This document shows positions 25,382 through 45,722 of a DNA stretch of 64,000 nt, piece by piece. The translations under genes were made by a program, and so were the position numbers. Within the stretch, counting starts at the first letter, position 1; every line of letters starts with the position of its first letter. The DNA is from Setaria digitata (lineage: Eukaryota > Nematoda > Chromadorea > Rhabditida > Setariidae): NCBI GenBank assembly GCA_003640385.1, contig RCAB01000002.1:1-64000 (forward strand). The letters are read 5' to 3'. The notes below the pieces were generated by a model. It did not search any database. It saw only the letters and a program-made list of their open reading frames with translations, and was not told where the DNA came from.

Positions 25382-27079
25382 TTAGGAATCAACACCATCA
25401 TCACTGTCATTTTTATCAGGTTCGGCATGAGAATCTTTGACAAGTTCCAGCACATGTTTCACAGGTTGCAGTTGTCCATCTTTTCCGATCTGACCTGGAG
25501 TTATTAAACCTTGGTTCATCAGTTTACTAATATCATTCATCAACCGATGTACCTCGTATTCTTTTTGTTCCTCGCTCATCCCAGTAAACGGATTCTCCCT
25601 CATCGGTTCAATACAACCAGTTACTGGATTTACCTGTGTTTCCACTGCTTTATAATCTTCTGTTTCTGAACCCTCGCTATCCGACTGTTGATTAGAAGCG
25701 TTCAAGGCATTCAGTATGCCGCGATTAGCCAATAAACCAGCTGCATGTCCGAAGCCACAATATTTAACGAAACGATCTACACTCTTTTTACACAAGATAA
25801 AAATAAATTCAGCTGCCAAATCTTGAGTATTCGAAATGCTCATCATTAACCGAATCAACCGATTACGCAATTTAGCTCCCTCATCTGGTCGTCGTTCAAC
25901 ATCAGTTGCATGAAGTGGTGGAATGACCAGTAAGCGTAAGTAACGTCGTGCTTCTTTTACTTGGGAGCATAAACGTATTAAAACGGTCAAAAATGTACCT
26001 AGCAGCTCATTCTCTTCATTATTTTCTGTTTCTAGTCGACGTTCTAGTGCACGAAGTACAGCATTTGCAAAAGTCATGTCCCGTCCGTCATGAACGAAAC
26101 TTGCTTCCTTTCTTTCTGTGTGCTCCAACTTAGGTACCAGTAATTCAAAGGATAACGGTAACACTGCAATTACATCCACCGCAGACTGTTCAAGAAAGTG
26201 ACTGATGTTTACTAAAGTAACAATTTTTGAACACAGTACCATGCACTGTTTTGCTTTTGATTCCGCTGAATCATCCCATGAATAGCAAAATATACTGAAC
26301 AAAACTTTCAGTGCCCAGTTCGTGCGTTCTGCGAAACTTCTGCACTGCGCACCTTGTTTTAATCGTTCCGAAAAGTGCAGACTCTGTTCCAGTACTTTCA
26401 GGAAAACCTCACATCCATTCTTTAACCATTGCAATTGCAAATTCCTGGATTGTGCACTTGCAACAAATGCAATGCGGAGATCGTAAAAAGCAGTCAGATT
26501 TATTTGCTCACTATTCAGAATTTTGGTAGGAAATTCAGGCATTTTGGACTTTTTGGAAATGCTATTACCGTGAAGAGTAACTGACAGATCATGTTCGTCT
26601 TGCTGGGAAGAGTTCCTTGAAATGCTGCTTAGGAGCCTAATTCGATTAAGCAACAGGTGTGAAGAAGTTTCATTAAACCCATTCCTTGCAAGATTACTGT
26701 TGAAAAACAAATTGATGAGACACATTTCAGCCTGGATGAATGATTCCCAATCAAACTCGAATGACTGTTCACCCAAGAAGCTAACGTCAAGTACATTCTG
26801 CACCAAACCGGAAGATAACAGCTGATCTAAATTTTGTTTGTCACGTGCTAAAATGCGCAAAAAACGAAGAATCTGTTGTCGGATAGCTGGTGATTCTTGA
26901 AAACGCTTAAAAAAGATGGATTGAATCCGATGTCTACAATCGATATCAACCTGACCGAATGTGTGATATTCTTCAAAATTATCATTTACTCGTTTTAAAC
27001 TTTTGGCGAAATCATCTGTCGACGAATTCTGCCACTGCATCAAATCGCCGTCAGATATATTTTCATCCATTAGTGACAT
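25382..27079 (-). CDS. ric-8: RIC-8 / synembryn, Galpha chaperone and GEF
   Basis: Armadillo-type protein that folds Galpha subunits and acts as a non-receptor exchange factor; in worms it is needed for synaptic signalling and spindle positioning. One open frame of 565 aa from ATG 27079 (upstream frame is open to 27139 but without ATG) to TAG 25382; C. elegans RIC-8 is a similar length. Recognised segments: LRNRLIRLMMSI, FVKYCGFGHAAGLLANRG, NPFTGMSEEQKEYE near the C-terminus, all matching the synembryn family. The last 25 residues are acidic. No intron is visible, unusual beside neighbours with 4-26 exons. It is the first gene of the same-strand cluster; REXO5-like begins 418 bp downstream. 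Confidence 0.95.
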   Translation of the reverse strand: MSLMDENISDGDLMQWQNSSTDDFAKSLKRVNDNFEEYHTFGQVDIDCRHRIQSIFFKRFQESPAIRQQILRFLRILARDKQNLDQLLSSGLVQNVLDVSFLGEQSFEFDWESFIQAEMCLINLFFNSNLARNGFNETSSHLLLNRIRLLSSISRNSSQQDEHDLSVTLHGNSISKKSKMPEFPTKILNSEQINLTAFYDLRIAFVASAQSRNLQLQWLKNGCEVFLKVLEQSLHFSERLKQGAQCRSFAERTNWALKVLFSIFCYSWDDSAESKAKQCMVLCSKIVTLVNISHFLEQSAVDVIAVLPLSFELLVPKLEHTERKEASFVHDGRDMTFANAVLRALERRLETENNEENELLGTFLTVLIRLCSQVKEARRYLRLLVIPPLHATDVERRPDEGAKLRNRLIRLMMSISNTQDLAAEFIFILCKKSVDRFVKYCGFGHAAGLLANRGILNALNASNQQSDSEGSETEDYKAVETQVNPVTGCIEPMRENPFTGMSEEQKEYEVHRLMNDISKLMNQGLITPGQIGKDGQLQPVKHVLELVKDSHAEPDKNDSDDGVDS

Positions 27080-30000
27080 TAAAATGGAGAAATCCACAAA
27101 CAATGTTCGCGTAGAATTGATGAAATCCTTCAAATGCAAATAAAAGTAAGCGTGTCATAAAGTTGTCAATTCAAACAATCTGTTCGTATTGAATCATCAT
27201 ACACAATCGTCAATACGCGAAAAGGGATGGAATTACGTGGAGTACAGAAGTTGCAGATTTTAGAACTGATGACTAACTGTTATGTGGGACCAGTGAAGTA
27301 GGTACTTTGAATAGAAATGACGAAGTTCATTTCTGACAACTGATACTCGACGACGTCTTGGCTTCTCTCCATCTCAATCTACTTCAGTACCTCAAGTCCT
27401 ATCCTTAACTTTTTGGACTATTTGTTTGGAAGTAATATATTGGACCGGACATCAAGGACATAAAAAATACCTCGCGTTGCTGCAGAGACAAAGAAACTAA
27501 CGAAACACAGAATGCCAAGAAAGCCCGGAAATCCAAAAGACAAGTGTCAAAAGACTACCTCCGGTTCAGTGACGAGTTGCAGAAGCACACTTCGATAGGT
27601 TGGTAGTATATAGTTCGGAGCTCTGCTCTCTTCCTCTCTTTTTTCACACTATTTCACTTTCATCATTTATCATAAACTGTTTGATTATAGGACTTGTTGT
27701 CGCCTAAGGCTTGTGTGTCACAGAGGAGTTGGTGTCACACAAAAGATTGTAGAGTACATGAGAAAGACTCTTTCAGTTGTTGCGCCTCATCAGAATGTGT
27801 ACTGCCTAAGAACTGTTATCCGTTCGGCGAAGTGATCGTGTGACGTCAAGGGATGGCGATTATTCGGCGACTCCTATGGTAGGTTGTGTTTTGTTTGGAG
27901 CCTTTGGAGAGGAGAGGTCAGTGGCCGAGACGGAGGTGTATTATTTGACTGGCACGTTGTGCAGAAGGCTTTCTCCTTATGATATGCTTATTAACGGTTC
28001 CACTCTCGAAGGGAACACCGAATTTAATTACTGAGAAGTTTTGGTTGGTACGGGGTAATATAGCTTGGTTTTCTATTTGCTTCTGGAAGGAACTTGATTC
28101 TCTTAACTTTAATATCGGAATTCCACTTCAACTTTCGATGTACTATGTTGCACATGCTCGTCAGTGATCAGAAAGCTGTTCGTAGAATATAACTCGAAGG
28201 GAATCTTTAGAAGTTGATGTTTTTTACGGTCACTCTCACTATGTATTCCAACTTTAGCAGAGTAAATTTGGGAATTCTATTTGCTGCTGAAACCGCTTGC
28301 TCTTAGTGCTCGACGAATATTTTACAACAGGCATAAATAAAATGGAGGGCAACGTTTTTGAAATATTTCAGTGCACTGAATATTTCGTAAATACTTAACT
28401 GGAACCGGTTTAACACCGCTTTCTATTGACTTTTTCAATGTCATTCTTTATGTTCTATTAGTTAATTTGTCATGTATAAAGGCTTGTTTATCTAGATTTA
28501 ATAGATATTTTAGGAAATAATGTTTTAAAAATAAGAAATATTCCTTATCTCTCATGTCACTCATTTTGACAGGAAGATTTTTTGTCTTCTTTTAAATAAT
28601 TTTTCTAGTTACGCCTTAAAATGCAAGCACTTGTGAAACTTGCTGAGTGATTTCTACAAAAAAAAAAAATCATTTTATAAATTTCATCGGCCTATTTGTC
28701 GGTTTAGTTTAAGTTCTTGCTACAATAAAATTTCGGTTTTCTCCCGCAGTTACTCACAGACCACTTAATATTTAATGGATTTTAAAGCCTGCAGGAAACT
28801 GTGCTGAAAGGGGAATTTTTTCCATTTTTTGAAACCAATTGGAAAGAAAAAAGTTTGAGAGGTTATAATTAGAAATTGAAAGGTGGAGTTTGGAAATGGA
28901 CATTTAAACATAATTATGTTACCAATCTTATTAGGAATTCATATGACTAGGAAAAAGAAAGAACGTCGTAATTTTGAAATTAAAAAATTTTGCAGAATAT
29001 TTGATGGGGCTACCATTCTGAATTCACTCTTTTCAGTTCATGGATAAAGAGAATCTATCAGCCCTATTTTGTATGCGATAACAATCTGCACCCATCCTTT
29101 CTAATTTAAGTATAAAAGGAGTTAGTGCTCTTCAAACTTCGAAATTTTAAAATTTAGTAATAATCGCTTCTGGTTTTTTAAATTTAATATAGAAATATCA
29201 TTTAATTGGCAGGCAAATGTATTTGTTGTTGGAGTGTGCTATGTTGTTAATATTTTGCTTTAAAATACATGTAGTAACTTTCGATACATGCTGATCCATA
29301 TAAAAATTCATGTCAAGGTAGAGCCTTTTTTTGTAAACTTTATCACTCAACCGGATCAATCGATCGTTTCATATGGCAAAAGAATTTCGCCATATTACAG
29401 TTATCCCCAGGCTAATAAATTTGTTGGCTCAAAATTTTCGGTAATTCCTTTAATTAGGAAAAATTTCTTTATTTCGACTTTGTATCAATTTAATGTTTTA
29501 AAAAATTTTGGCAGTTACACGTGGTTAATTCATTTACAGATGGGCAGTGCCCATATTCCACAGTCTTTCTTTTACAAAGTAATCGTTCGCCTAATGGATG
29601 ACTAGAGTGACTTTCCAAGCATGTAAGACTATACTTGTGGAGGTAAAAAAAAAAAAACCTCTCCACATGCAAGGAATCATTAAGTACTGAGACGATGAAT
29701 ATTAAAGTGATTGAGAAAGACAACTTTGTTCTGTTTTGTTTTTCAATTCCTTGTTTTATTTTGACCAGTACTTTCATAACTCTATTTTCCAATTTCTCCA
29801 CTAGAATGAAAATTTTGAAATCGATGCAATGGTAATTTTTGGGATTTCTGATGTAATTTTGTAATTCTTAATTTTATCTTCCTTTAACGATGCAGTGCTT
29901 TTTAATTATTTACAGGACTGGAATGAAAGTTGGTACAGTGAGTGTAGTGCTAAAAGTATTTTATGATTGTGATATTTGGTCTTTAGACTCAGATCAAGGA

Positions 30001-31943
30001 GCACAAAAACTTACAGTCCTAAAAGAAACCGTGATCCCAGGAACCATTGTTTTTCCGAAGGAAGTTCGTATTCTTCAACTGCGAATTGTTTTTTTATTTT
30101 TTTGTCATTACTAATTATTTTTTTTTTTTGTCGTTAATAATGAGTTAAAGTGACACAGTGAAAGTTTTGTTTTTTAATTTTTTTCGCGAAACTTTTTTCC
30201 AAAAGTTTTTTTAAAGTGTTAAAGTTCTATTTTATTTACTTTTTTCTTACACTTTTCATCCTTCTGCAGGTATTGCCGTGCAAGGAAGATTGTTCAGAAC
30301 TTGGCTTAAGATGGAATATTATATTAGAGAAAGCGTTTTCTATAGTCAAATGGTCTACTTCATGACTTTGGTGTGATTTAAAAAAAAAAAAAAAAAAAAA
30401 AGNAAACACTGGCTCTGTACGGCAAACTCGTTTTTCTTGCTTGAACAAGATAGTAATATAGATTTTATTTAGTTATAGAAACAGATTTCGAATTCCGCCT
30501 CTTGAGATCTTCCAAAGCAAACTTATATTTACTGGAAGTGTTTCATGTATTTATGTAATTCATTATGATTTTTAGAACTGCAGCACTTTTAGTAGTCGTG
30601 GATTTGAATATAGTAATAAAAAACTTTAATGATCTGTTCACATTTCTAATCCAATTATGAATTTACTGCTGTTGTAAAGTTAAGTGATTTACAAAATATC
30701 ATTCTCCAATCTTCATTTCTTTCCAGGGCGATGCATTAAACTTAAAGCTTTTGTTCGTTTATAACAAGGCATAGATGTATTGCTGATTTACCTCTACCGC
30801 GTGGGGCTCAGCGATAGTAATGTGTCACCATATAAATAAATATTGTACTTGAGTATTCTCAAGGCACTTCCATCACTGTTACTTTCGTATGAACCCCGAA
30901 GTCAGGATTTTGTTGTAGGTTCTCCATGTTTTATTGCTTTTTCTTTTCAAGAAAGATTTATACAACACATTATCGAGTGCCCATATTTTTTCTTTAATAC
31001 TAATATTCTTCTGTCTGTAGAAAATGGTTTTTTCTTCAAAAAGACTGCCATTTGAACAGCAGAACTAGATATTCGGGTAGGAAGTCCTGCTTACCCTCTG
31101 ATGTTCAATTACTAAAAATTTCACGTAGACAAAAGCTGTTCTCCAAATTTGGCTCTGAGTTGCTTCAATTATAAAGTTTACTAAAGATAAAAGTTATCTG
31201 TCATCTTTCTTAAGCCAGCATCTTGAGAATACAAAAACTGTCTTCCATAACTTGATTTGTTGCAACCAATCCAACCTCCGACACATTAAATCAGTACCGT
31301 GTTATCAAGTCCACTATGAATCAGCACTCTGTTTCGCTTAAAAACATCAATATGTCCACAGTCACTTAATATGACTTGTGCTGCTAGCTAGGAAAATTTA
31401 AACATTTCACCCCACACAAATTTTGTTCTTCGGTATTTTTGTTCTCTAACTAACCCACACCTTCATAACTAGTTATAGAATGCAACCTGATGTTGACATA
31501 ATGTGGAAGTAAGAATAACTGCTACATAAGACTTTGACATAGTCTTTATAAATTTTTCAATATGACGCCATACAATATATATCAAAACAATACAACAAAA
31601 TTTAAACGATAGTACGGGGTTACCAGATGCCTAAAGAGGATTCAAAGTCATGAAGTTCTGCTATTCCGAAAGAAAATCATGTGAATCAAAAAAAAAAAAT
31701 CATTATTTTCATAGGTGCTTGTGAGATATAATTCAAGCCGAAATACAAAGTATACATCAGAGGCTAGTAGATTCTGCATGCAGGAGAGTTCGCAGCGGTA
31801 TAATAACTAATGAGTCGAAACGAAAAGTACTGTCAAAATGAAGTACAAGTCTCGAAGTAGGAAATACACTATAGATGGTAGAAAGTATTAATACATGTTC
31901 ACAATTAGCTAGTCTTATTTCACAGTAAAGTTAATTACAGTCC
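27080..31943. other. Intergenic region between swsn-4 and ric-8
   Basis: About 4.9 kb between the swsn-4 stop and the ric-8 start, both minus-strand. The right end should hold the swsn-4 3' UTR and the left end the ric-8 (cluster) promoter. Plus-strand open stretches at 27840-28167, 29288-29605 and 29890-30114 have acceptor-like starts but no recognised homology. A poly-A run with one N lies at 30380-30403. Nothing else could be assigned. Confidence 0.5.
30403..30403. other. Single N (assembly ambiguity) in poly-A run
   Basis: An N just after a 22-base A run; probably homopolymer miscalling. Confidence 0.9.
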
Positions 31944-39434
<7,491 letters not shown>

Positions 39435-41049
39435 TTTTAGCTTTAAAATAAGGATTTAAATCACAATAACTCCTTTACTTTACACGTAAATGCGAATCGC
39501 ATATCCCATCCCTCTTGCAATATCTTTCAAATTTAAACTCCTTCAATCTGAACTACCATCAGATGGCGAACGATAAAATTTACATCCGTCTCAACACAAA
39601 TTCCACAAAGCGAACTCCCATCCATAGAAACCTTAAGGTAAACTATTACTATAAAACAATGAATGCATGGCTCGTAGAAAACCAAATGATAAATGAAAAC
39701 CTACATCATTAATAATAACAGATCTAGATTTCTAAAAGTATAACATGTATCAATTAAAATCTCTCCGTTTCTCAGTAATAAAAACACCAGCACGGGTTCA
39801 TTCCTCAAAATGCTTCTTAGAATCTGTTACAGAAAGAAGCACGCACACAAAATATGCAAGTAACACAAAGTCGGTGCACGACCTTTCCTTTTATATAGCT
39901 GATTTCCATCCCATCTGTGGGACATATCACAAAGATGTAAAGGCACTTATCTTCCCAGGGAACTCTAGTTACAGATCCTGATTATGCTTCTTCCTCTAAG
40001 CCGGTGAAGCGGTTTCCGTTTCTGGAAATCCGTTCGTTACACGGACCTGGCGAATGCGCCACTCAGCATCTGTAGTGAAGTGTTTCGACACATTCACGTA
40101 AGTGTCAACTCCAACTTCGCACACACACATACACGAAAAACTGCACACAGTACCGCCCCGCTTCCAACTCTTCCTCATAAGCTTCACGAAACCCCAGTTC
40201 ACATCGATCACCTCCCTCACTCATACCAAATTTTACGTTATCGACTAGAGCTACATGAATGAAACTGATGCGTCTCATCGCTACTCTTCATGTGGCAATG
40301 TCCGAGATTTTTTTGATTGGTTCTGAATGCCGATGAAGGAGGAAATATAGGCGTACTCAAGAATAGTGTCGTTCAGGAGTTATGAACGGCTGACAGCAAT
40401 TCTGCCTTGTGCATTAACATGGAAACAGATTTGGTGTGATCTTCATACATTCCACTGTTTGAAATTTTAATGAAATGGTCAGAAGAGGACCTTCTCAACA
40501 ACTCTGTGTTGGGTGGAGAGTCGAATGAATATCTTCAGTGGCCTCTGTAAGACAACAACTTTCTAACTGATGAGCTGAAGCTTCAATATAAGGCCAACTT
40601 AAAATAGTAGTTCTTCACATTCACTTTGCTCAGCCCTCATCATCCTTCTACAGACTATTTTACTTCGCTATAATGAAATATAGAGTGATGCTTATAGCTT
40701 AAAATATAGCAGTGATAACAGCACAGACTGATAAGGGATGGAATAATTTTATTGATTATACATAGAGAACATTTTAAATACAAAATCCGATTCGGAAAGG
40801 AGGAAATTAAGAGCACACTGAAACACGCCGTAGAAAATTAAAAGGTAAAGAAAAGGAAAAAATAGCTTCTTTGATAGCACATCAAGAAGAACAACATGAA
40901 ATGAAACAACGAAGGATAACTGAGATATCTGAAGAATCTGTTTCACAGGAAAAGTTTGGCAGGAAGAAAAAACCAAGAATTTAGTCTGGAAATTTCAAAG
41001 TAATCTACCATTTCAACAGTGATCAATTCTGTGATGAGACCGACATATG
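39435..41049. other. Intergenic: swsn-4 upstream and BPI-like downstream region
   Basis: 1.6 kb between the swsn-4 start and the stop of the BPI-like gene, both minus strand. Short ORFs (39515-39712, 39745-39981, 39996-40220, 40080-40262) show no domain. It likely contains the swsn-4 promoter. Confidence 0.55.
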
Positions 41050-44000
41050 CTAGTAGAAAATTCGTTCGATATCAAAGTTTGTTTGCAACAGAATAGCTCT
41101 GTCTGCCAGACTGATCGATGTGTCAGAGAATTGTGGTATCGCCGATCCCGATCCGTTTAAACTTACTCCTTCTTCAAGCATTTCATTTACCATTTTTGTT
41201 ACAGCACCCTTTGCTGCTTCCTTCAGACTATTCAGTGATTGGAGTGAGAGACCAAAGAAATCGATATGTTCACGAAACTCCAATCTCTTTATTTTAATCA
41301 GTCCTGGAACGATCTTTACAAGAATCTAGAAATCAATGTGGTAAGTTCAACGTTCTCGAGATTGACTAAATTGCACTTCCCTTCATAAGACCGTTATTTA
41401 TAAGCCAGTGTTGTTTTAACTGATTCCTTGCTCAGTACAGCTACAGCTAAACTGTCTAAAATGAAACTTAACCTTATCAATTAAACTTTTAACTCAGCCT
41501 TATCAGTTAAACTTCTAGTTCAGTTTATTGTAATCTCAGCAGGCCAGAAGTGTCTCACGGTTTGTTTGAAACTTCTAATAGAAATTAGCTAAAATTTGGT
41601 ACTATCAAAAGCTAGCTCTTTTAAATTACAGAGAAATATGAGAAAACTTCAATAAATTGCAAAGAGTTAGCATAGCTAACTTTGCTTTAATTAAGAATGA
41701 AACTAACCAGTAATACGGCCAGGTAAGCTTACAACATTGCACTGTATCTCTGTTCTGAATGGTATTACACCCAATTTTTCGTTTGTCCCTTCAATTAAAA
41801 ATAGCGCTCGTCCTTCCAGTTCCACAGTAGCAGTACCTGAGTTATGGAAAGTTCAGAAGTTTTCATTAATCAGGATAGAAAATAAAAGAAAATAAAAATT
41901 AAGTATTAACGGCAACCTATATACAAAATTTCGATTTTTAGTTGAAAAATATTGCAAGATGACCAAACCTGTCGAAATAACTGCTTTGGGTGGTTGAATT
42001 GTACGTAGGATAATTTCAAGTTGTTTATTTGGATATGCTTCACCAATTTCCGGAATAACATCTGATAAGCATACCTCATCTATCAGACATGAAGTACGTA
42101 TTAATTTACCAAGCACAGGTGTTGTTGATCTCACATTGAACACCAGTGCACCGATACTAAAGAGCAAGAAATTCAGTATCTTAAACCTTGTTCTCTGACT
42201 TACTATAAACGTCAAATGATTACCATAAACATCAATTTAAAACTTACAAGTAACCACCCAAACAACACCCGAAGTTATTGGCTGTTGCTAAGCTTGAGCC
42301 AATATCAGAAAGTTTTAAGAACTTCTTGTAAGAAACATAAACATAAAAGTTTTTTCTTTTTTCCATTTTTTTCTCTGTAGAAAAAACTTTTATGTTTATA
42401 ATCGATAATCTTATTCCTGACTATGTCTTGTAAAATTTCAAAATAGTAAACAGCGAAGATTTAGAATGACCGTTTACAAAGAAAAAAAGACGCTAGATGA
42501 AACTCACTCTAGATATTTCATCAAAGTGAGAAATTAAATATGATTCGATCGCAAAATATATCCCAAAAACTTCAGCAAAGTCGGTATTGTTCTCCTCAGC
42601 TATTAAGATAAAGAATGAGATGAAATAACTTTCATCTGAAGTTGGCATTCTCATATCAGGCAAAGTAATGAATGACGCGCCTGAGAATCGTCACTAATCG
42701 GATTCTTACCTATGTGCTTTCAAAAGGAGTGTGTTGATGGTATATTCTGATATTAGTAGATCTGTAGCATTTCTGTTCAATATTTGAGTGAACTGCAGCA
42801 TTTCTGGTCTTCTATACGGATTCTAAAACAGTTTTCCTTTGTACATGAAACGGAAAGCACATTATTATTGCTGCTATCATTATTGTCCTCAGTACCTTGT
42901 TAATAGAAAAGTTGAGATAATAAAGTAGTGATGTAAAAAAATAACAATTAAAAATAATTACTAAAAGGAAATCAAGCAAGCAGCGCCACTCTATTTATTA
43001 TTCATATTGTTATGGTTTTTGAAAGAAAGTAAGAATTTTTTAGGCTTTAGGTGAAGAAAGTAAGAAATTCTTGGAAACGGGTTCCGAAATATAAACTTGA
43101 AGCATAAAAAAATGAGGCACATAAAATTATGAGTAAAAGTATATAGTACATTACACGAGAGATAATAAGATTTAGACAAACTTATAAAACTAACTCTAGT
43201 TTGATCATGCGTCTTAATATATACATCACCGTCTAGACCGGTAAAGAATTTACTATATGTTGCACCCGTGTCCAAAATATCCAACGAAACAATTAGTACA
43301 GCCAGCTTTCTCCGTAAAATTTCCGAACTATTGTTCTATAAATCAAAAACTGTGTAAATAAAAATCATTGAATGTTTCAATAAAAATAATTGGTATTATA
43401 ATTAGAAGTAGGACAAATCTTATGAGAAAGAGAATTTAAAAGTAAAAAGAACTTACGATGCTAGAAAAAACTTCTTTTGATTTTTGCAATGCTTTGGCAG
43501 CTGAAACAGCAGACGATGAGTTTAGAATTATCGGCCTTATACCATCTCCGTAAGAAGATGTGCCGAATAATCTATTTAGTCTTTTCAACTGCAATTTTCG
43601 TGATATATCTGTTTGAGAAGCCATTTGTAATTTCAATTGCACTGGAACTGCAAGTGTGACTGACATTAAATAGGATATGTATTTCGTTGATATCGGTAAT
43701 CTTTTTTCTTAATCTGTCTTTTCATATAAAAATTCAAAAGATGGAATATTTAATTCATTTATGTTCGCTGCAAAAAAGGGAAAAGATGAATTTCTTATCA
43801 AAAAGTTTCACTCTGTAGATAGTTTGGCTCGGATTCCAATGCTCTTTTCGTCTTCTGCGCAGCCATACTATCCACATTCTAAATTGATTTCAAAATCAAC
43901 ACCTGTTTGACGCACTAATAAATTTCCTATAGCAGTTCCTGATTTCTCAGTCCATGTCCTGTATCCTTTCCTCGAAAGAGAAATGACAGAGAATGGGTTT

Positions 44001-45722
44001 AGATTAGATGAAGAATTCTTCTAGCATTTTATTGCGCAATGTATTCCAAAGATGAGCAATGAGATGAAAAAGTGCTTTAAGAATAAGTTTATCCTAAAGG
44101 GAAAGGAAAGGAAAGAGTAGCAACCTGGAAAAGAATTCGGTATAAATCAAGGATGGATATATGGTTCGGTATCTGAAGCAGCTGACTATTCAGTTCATCA
44201 TTGACCACATTATACAGTGTGTTGCGAAAACTTTCTTCTAACATCTCTCGAGTCTTCGTCCTTATTTCATCCTATTCAATGACATAAGCAACCTATATGA
44301 GCATCGAGAAAAGCCGGAAATATCCATATATGTTATTATATTTCCCATAATTATAGCAAAATTCGCACACTTTAAAATTTTGATACCACTGTTATGTATG
44401 AAAATGAGAATTATTTAGTTCTTGCTTTGAATAAAAAATATATTGATTAATAATTTAGAATACAGTTGCCTAATTTTGCATTGTTTATATTTTTATCTAC
44501 CAATTTTAATAAGTATAAAATGAAGAGAATCCCATAGTTTTACATTAATTTGATAATCTTTCTTAGGAATCTGTGAAGTTGAGATGTTAATAATGAAATA
44601 ATATCGTACTTTTTCTCATCACTGAGATAGTATGATAAATTTCATCTTGTTTACAGAGAAATTTTAAATATTATTCAATTTCTGGAATTGCAAATGACAC
44701 CCGAATTGAAAATAGCAATTACCTGATATTTGGTATTGACAATAGCAGTAAACAGGCCCATATTCTCTACACGTGAAAGAGTAATATCATTAATTAGAGA
44801 ACAAGTGACTAGTCGGATATACGGTGTACTATCCACGGTTTTCTGGATGTCAAATGTAGCCCCTATGACAAGTTGATTAGCAGATATAACCAACGTCCCG
44901 AATATTGGTACTGTTAGCGGAACCAGCGGTAATGGTTGTAATTGTCCGTATAATGTACCTGTGATGCTTCAACAAGAAAAAGATTGTGCCATTTTTTTTC
45001 CCGTAAATACTAGACGTTTGTTAATAAGATTCCTTCGTTATTCATGACATCGGTTTTCAGAGGCATTATTGTATTATTCGCAATTTAATTGCACTTTACT
45101 CTTTTATACTTCACCAAATTTGCATATTGAAACTTACTAAAAGCTGAAGTCATTAATTCTAAGTGTAAGGAGATTTGGTGGTGTCGGAATCACTCCAACA
45201 TATGATGGACTCTGATGCATAACAAGCTGGAAATCCTGAATTGTGACGCATCCTTCAGCAAAGCACTGGTGTTGGGGAGCAATTATTACTCGTTTGACGT
45301 GCTTCTTGAACAAATATTCTAAAAGAAGACATAATTTCATTGATCTCTAGAAATGAGTATGAAAAACTTTGTTACTGATGATAATTGTATCATCAAAAAT
45401 ATTTGGTTCATAAAAACTCTTGCAACCCAAAGTTTTGTTCGACTACACTTCTTTCTTTCTTTCAATCCTTCCCAAGGTTTTATGGCAAATTTCTTTTTGT
45501 AAAACTAGTTTTTAAACTTTTTCGTCATCGCAATGTTCCGAACCACTACAGATTTTCGGACAGCTATTATCCAGGAAGAAGCAAAAAAATACCTACAACT
45601 TTGGATAACTGACGAAAAATATCGTCACCGAAGCGTATTCGCAAAGCAGATTGCAACGGAACAAAACTTTCCACGGACTCTCCGTGACATTCATGGGCAA
45701 TTTCCGCTAACCATAGTGTTGT
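41050..45722 (-). CDS. BPI/LBP/CETP-family lipid-binding protein (N-terminus incomplete)
   Basis: Secreted lipid/LPS-binding-type protein with two tandem BPI folds, like nematode NRF-5 relatives. Eleven exons: 45593-45722, 45138-45318, 44723-44966, 44125-44271, 43876-43945, 43457-43659, 43195-43335, 42710-42822, 41969-42156, 41733-41836, 41050-41325; 598 codons. Support: SALRIRFGDDIFRQL at the start resembles the first strand/helix of BPI proteins; long amphipathic beta segments (LPLVPLTVPIFGTLVISAN); C-terminal GVIPFRTEIQCNV and DRAILLQTNFDIERIFY, typical of BPI2. All phases agree, but the fifth exon needs a weak GAG acceptor and GTGGAT donor. A signal-peptide exon ending in phase 0 must lie upstream of 45722; I could not place it. 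It is a good candidate for a host-exposed secreted product. Confidence 0.8.

Noticed and set aside
25948..26825. Plus-strand ORFs of 60-70 codons opposite ric-8
   Set aside because: They are antisense shadows of the ric-8 frame, with no domain or splice logic of their own.
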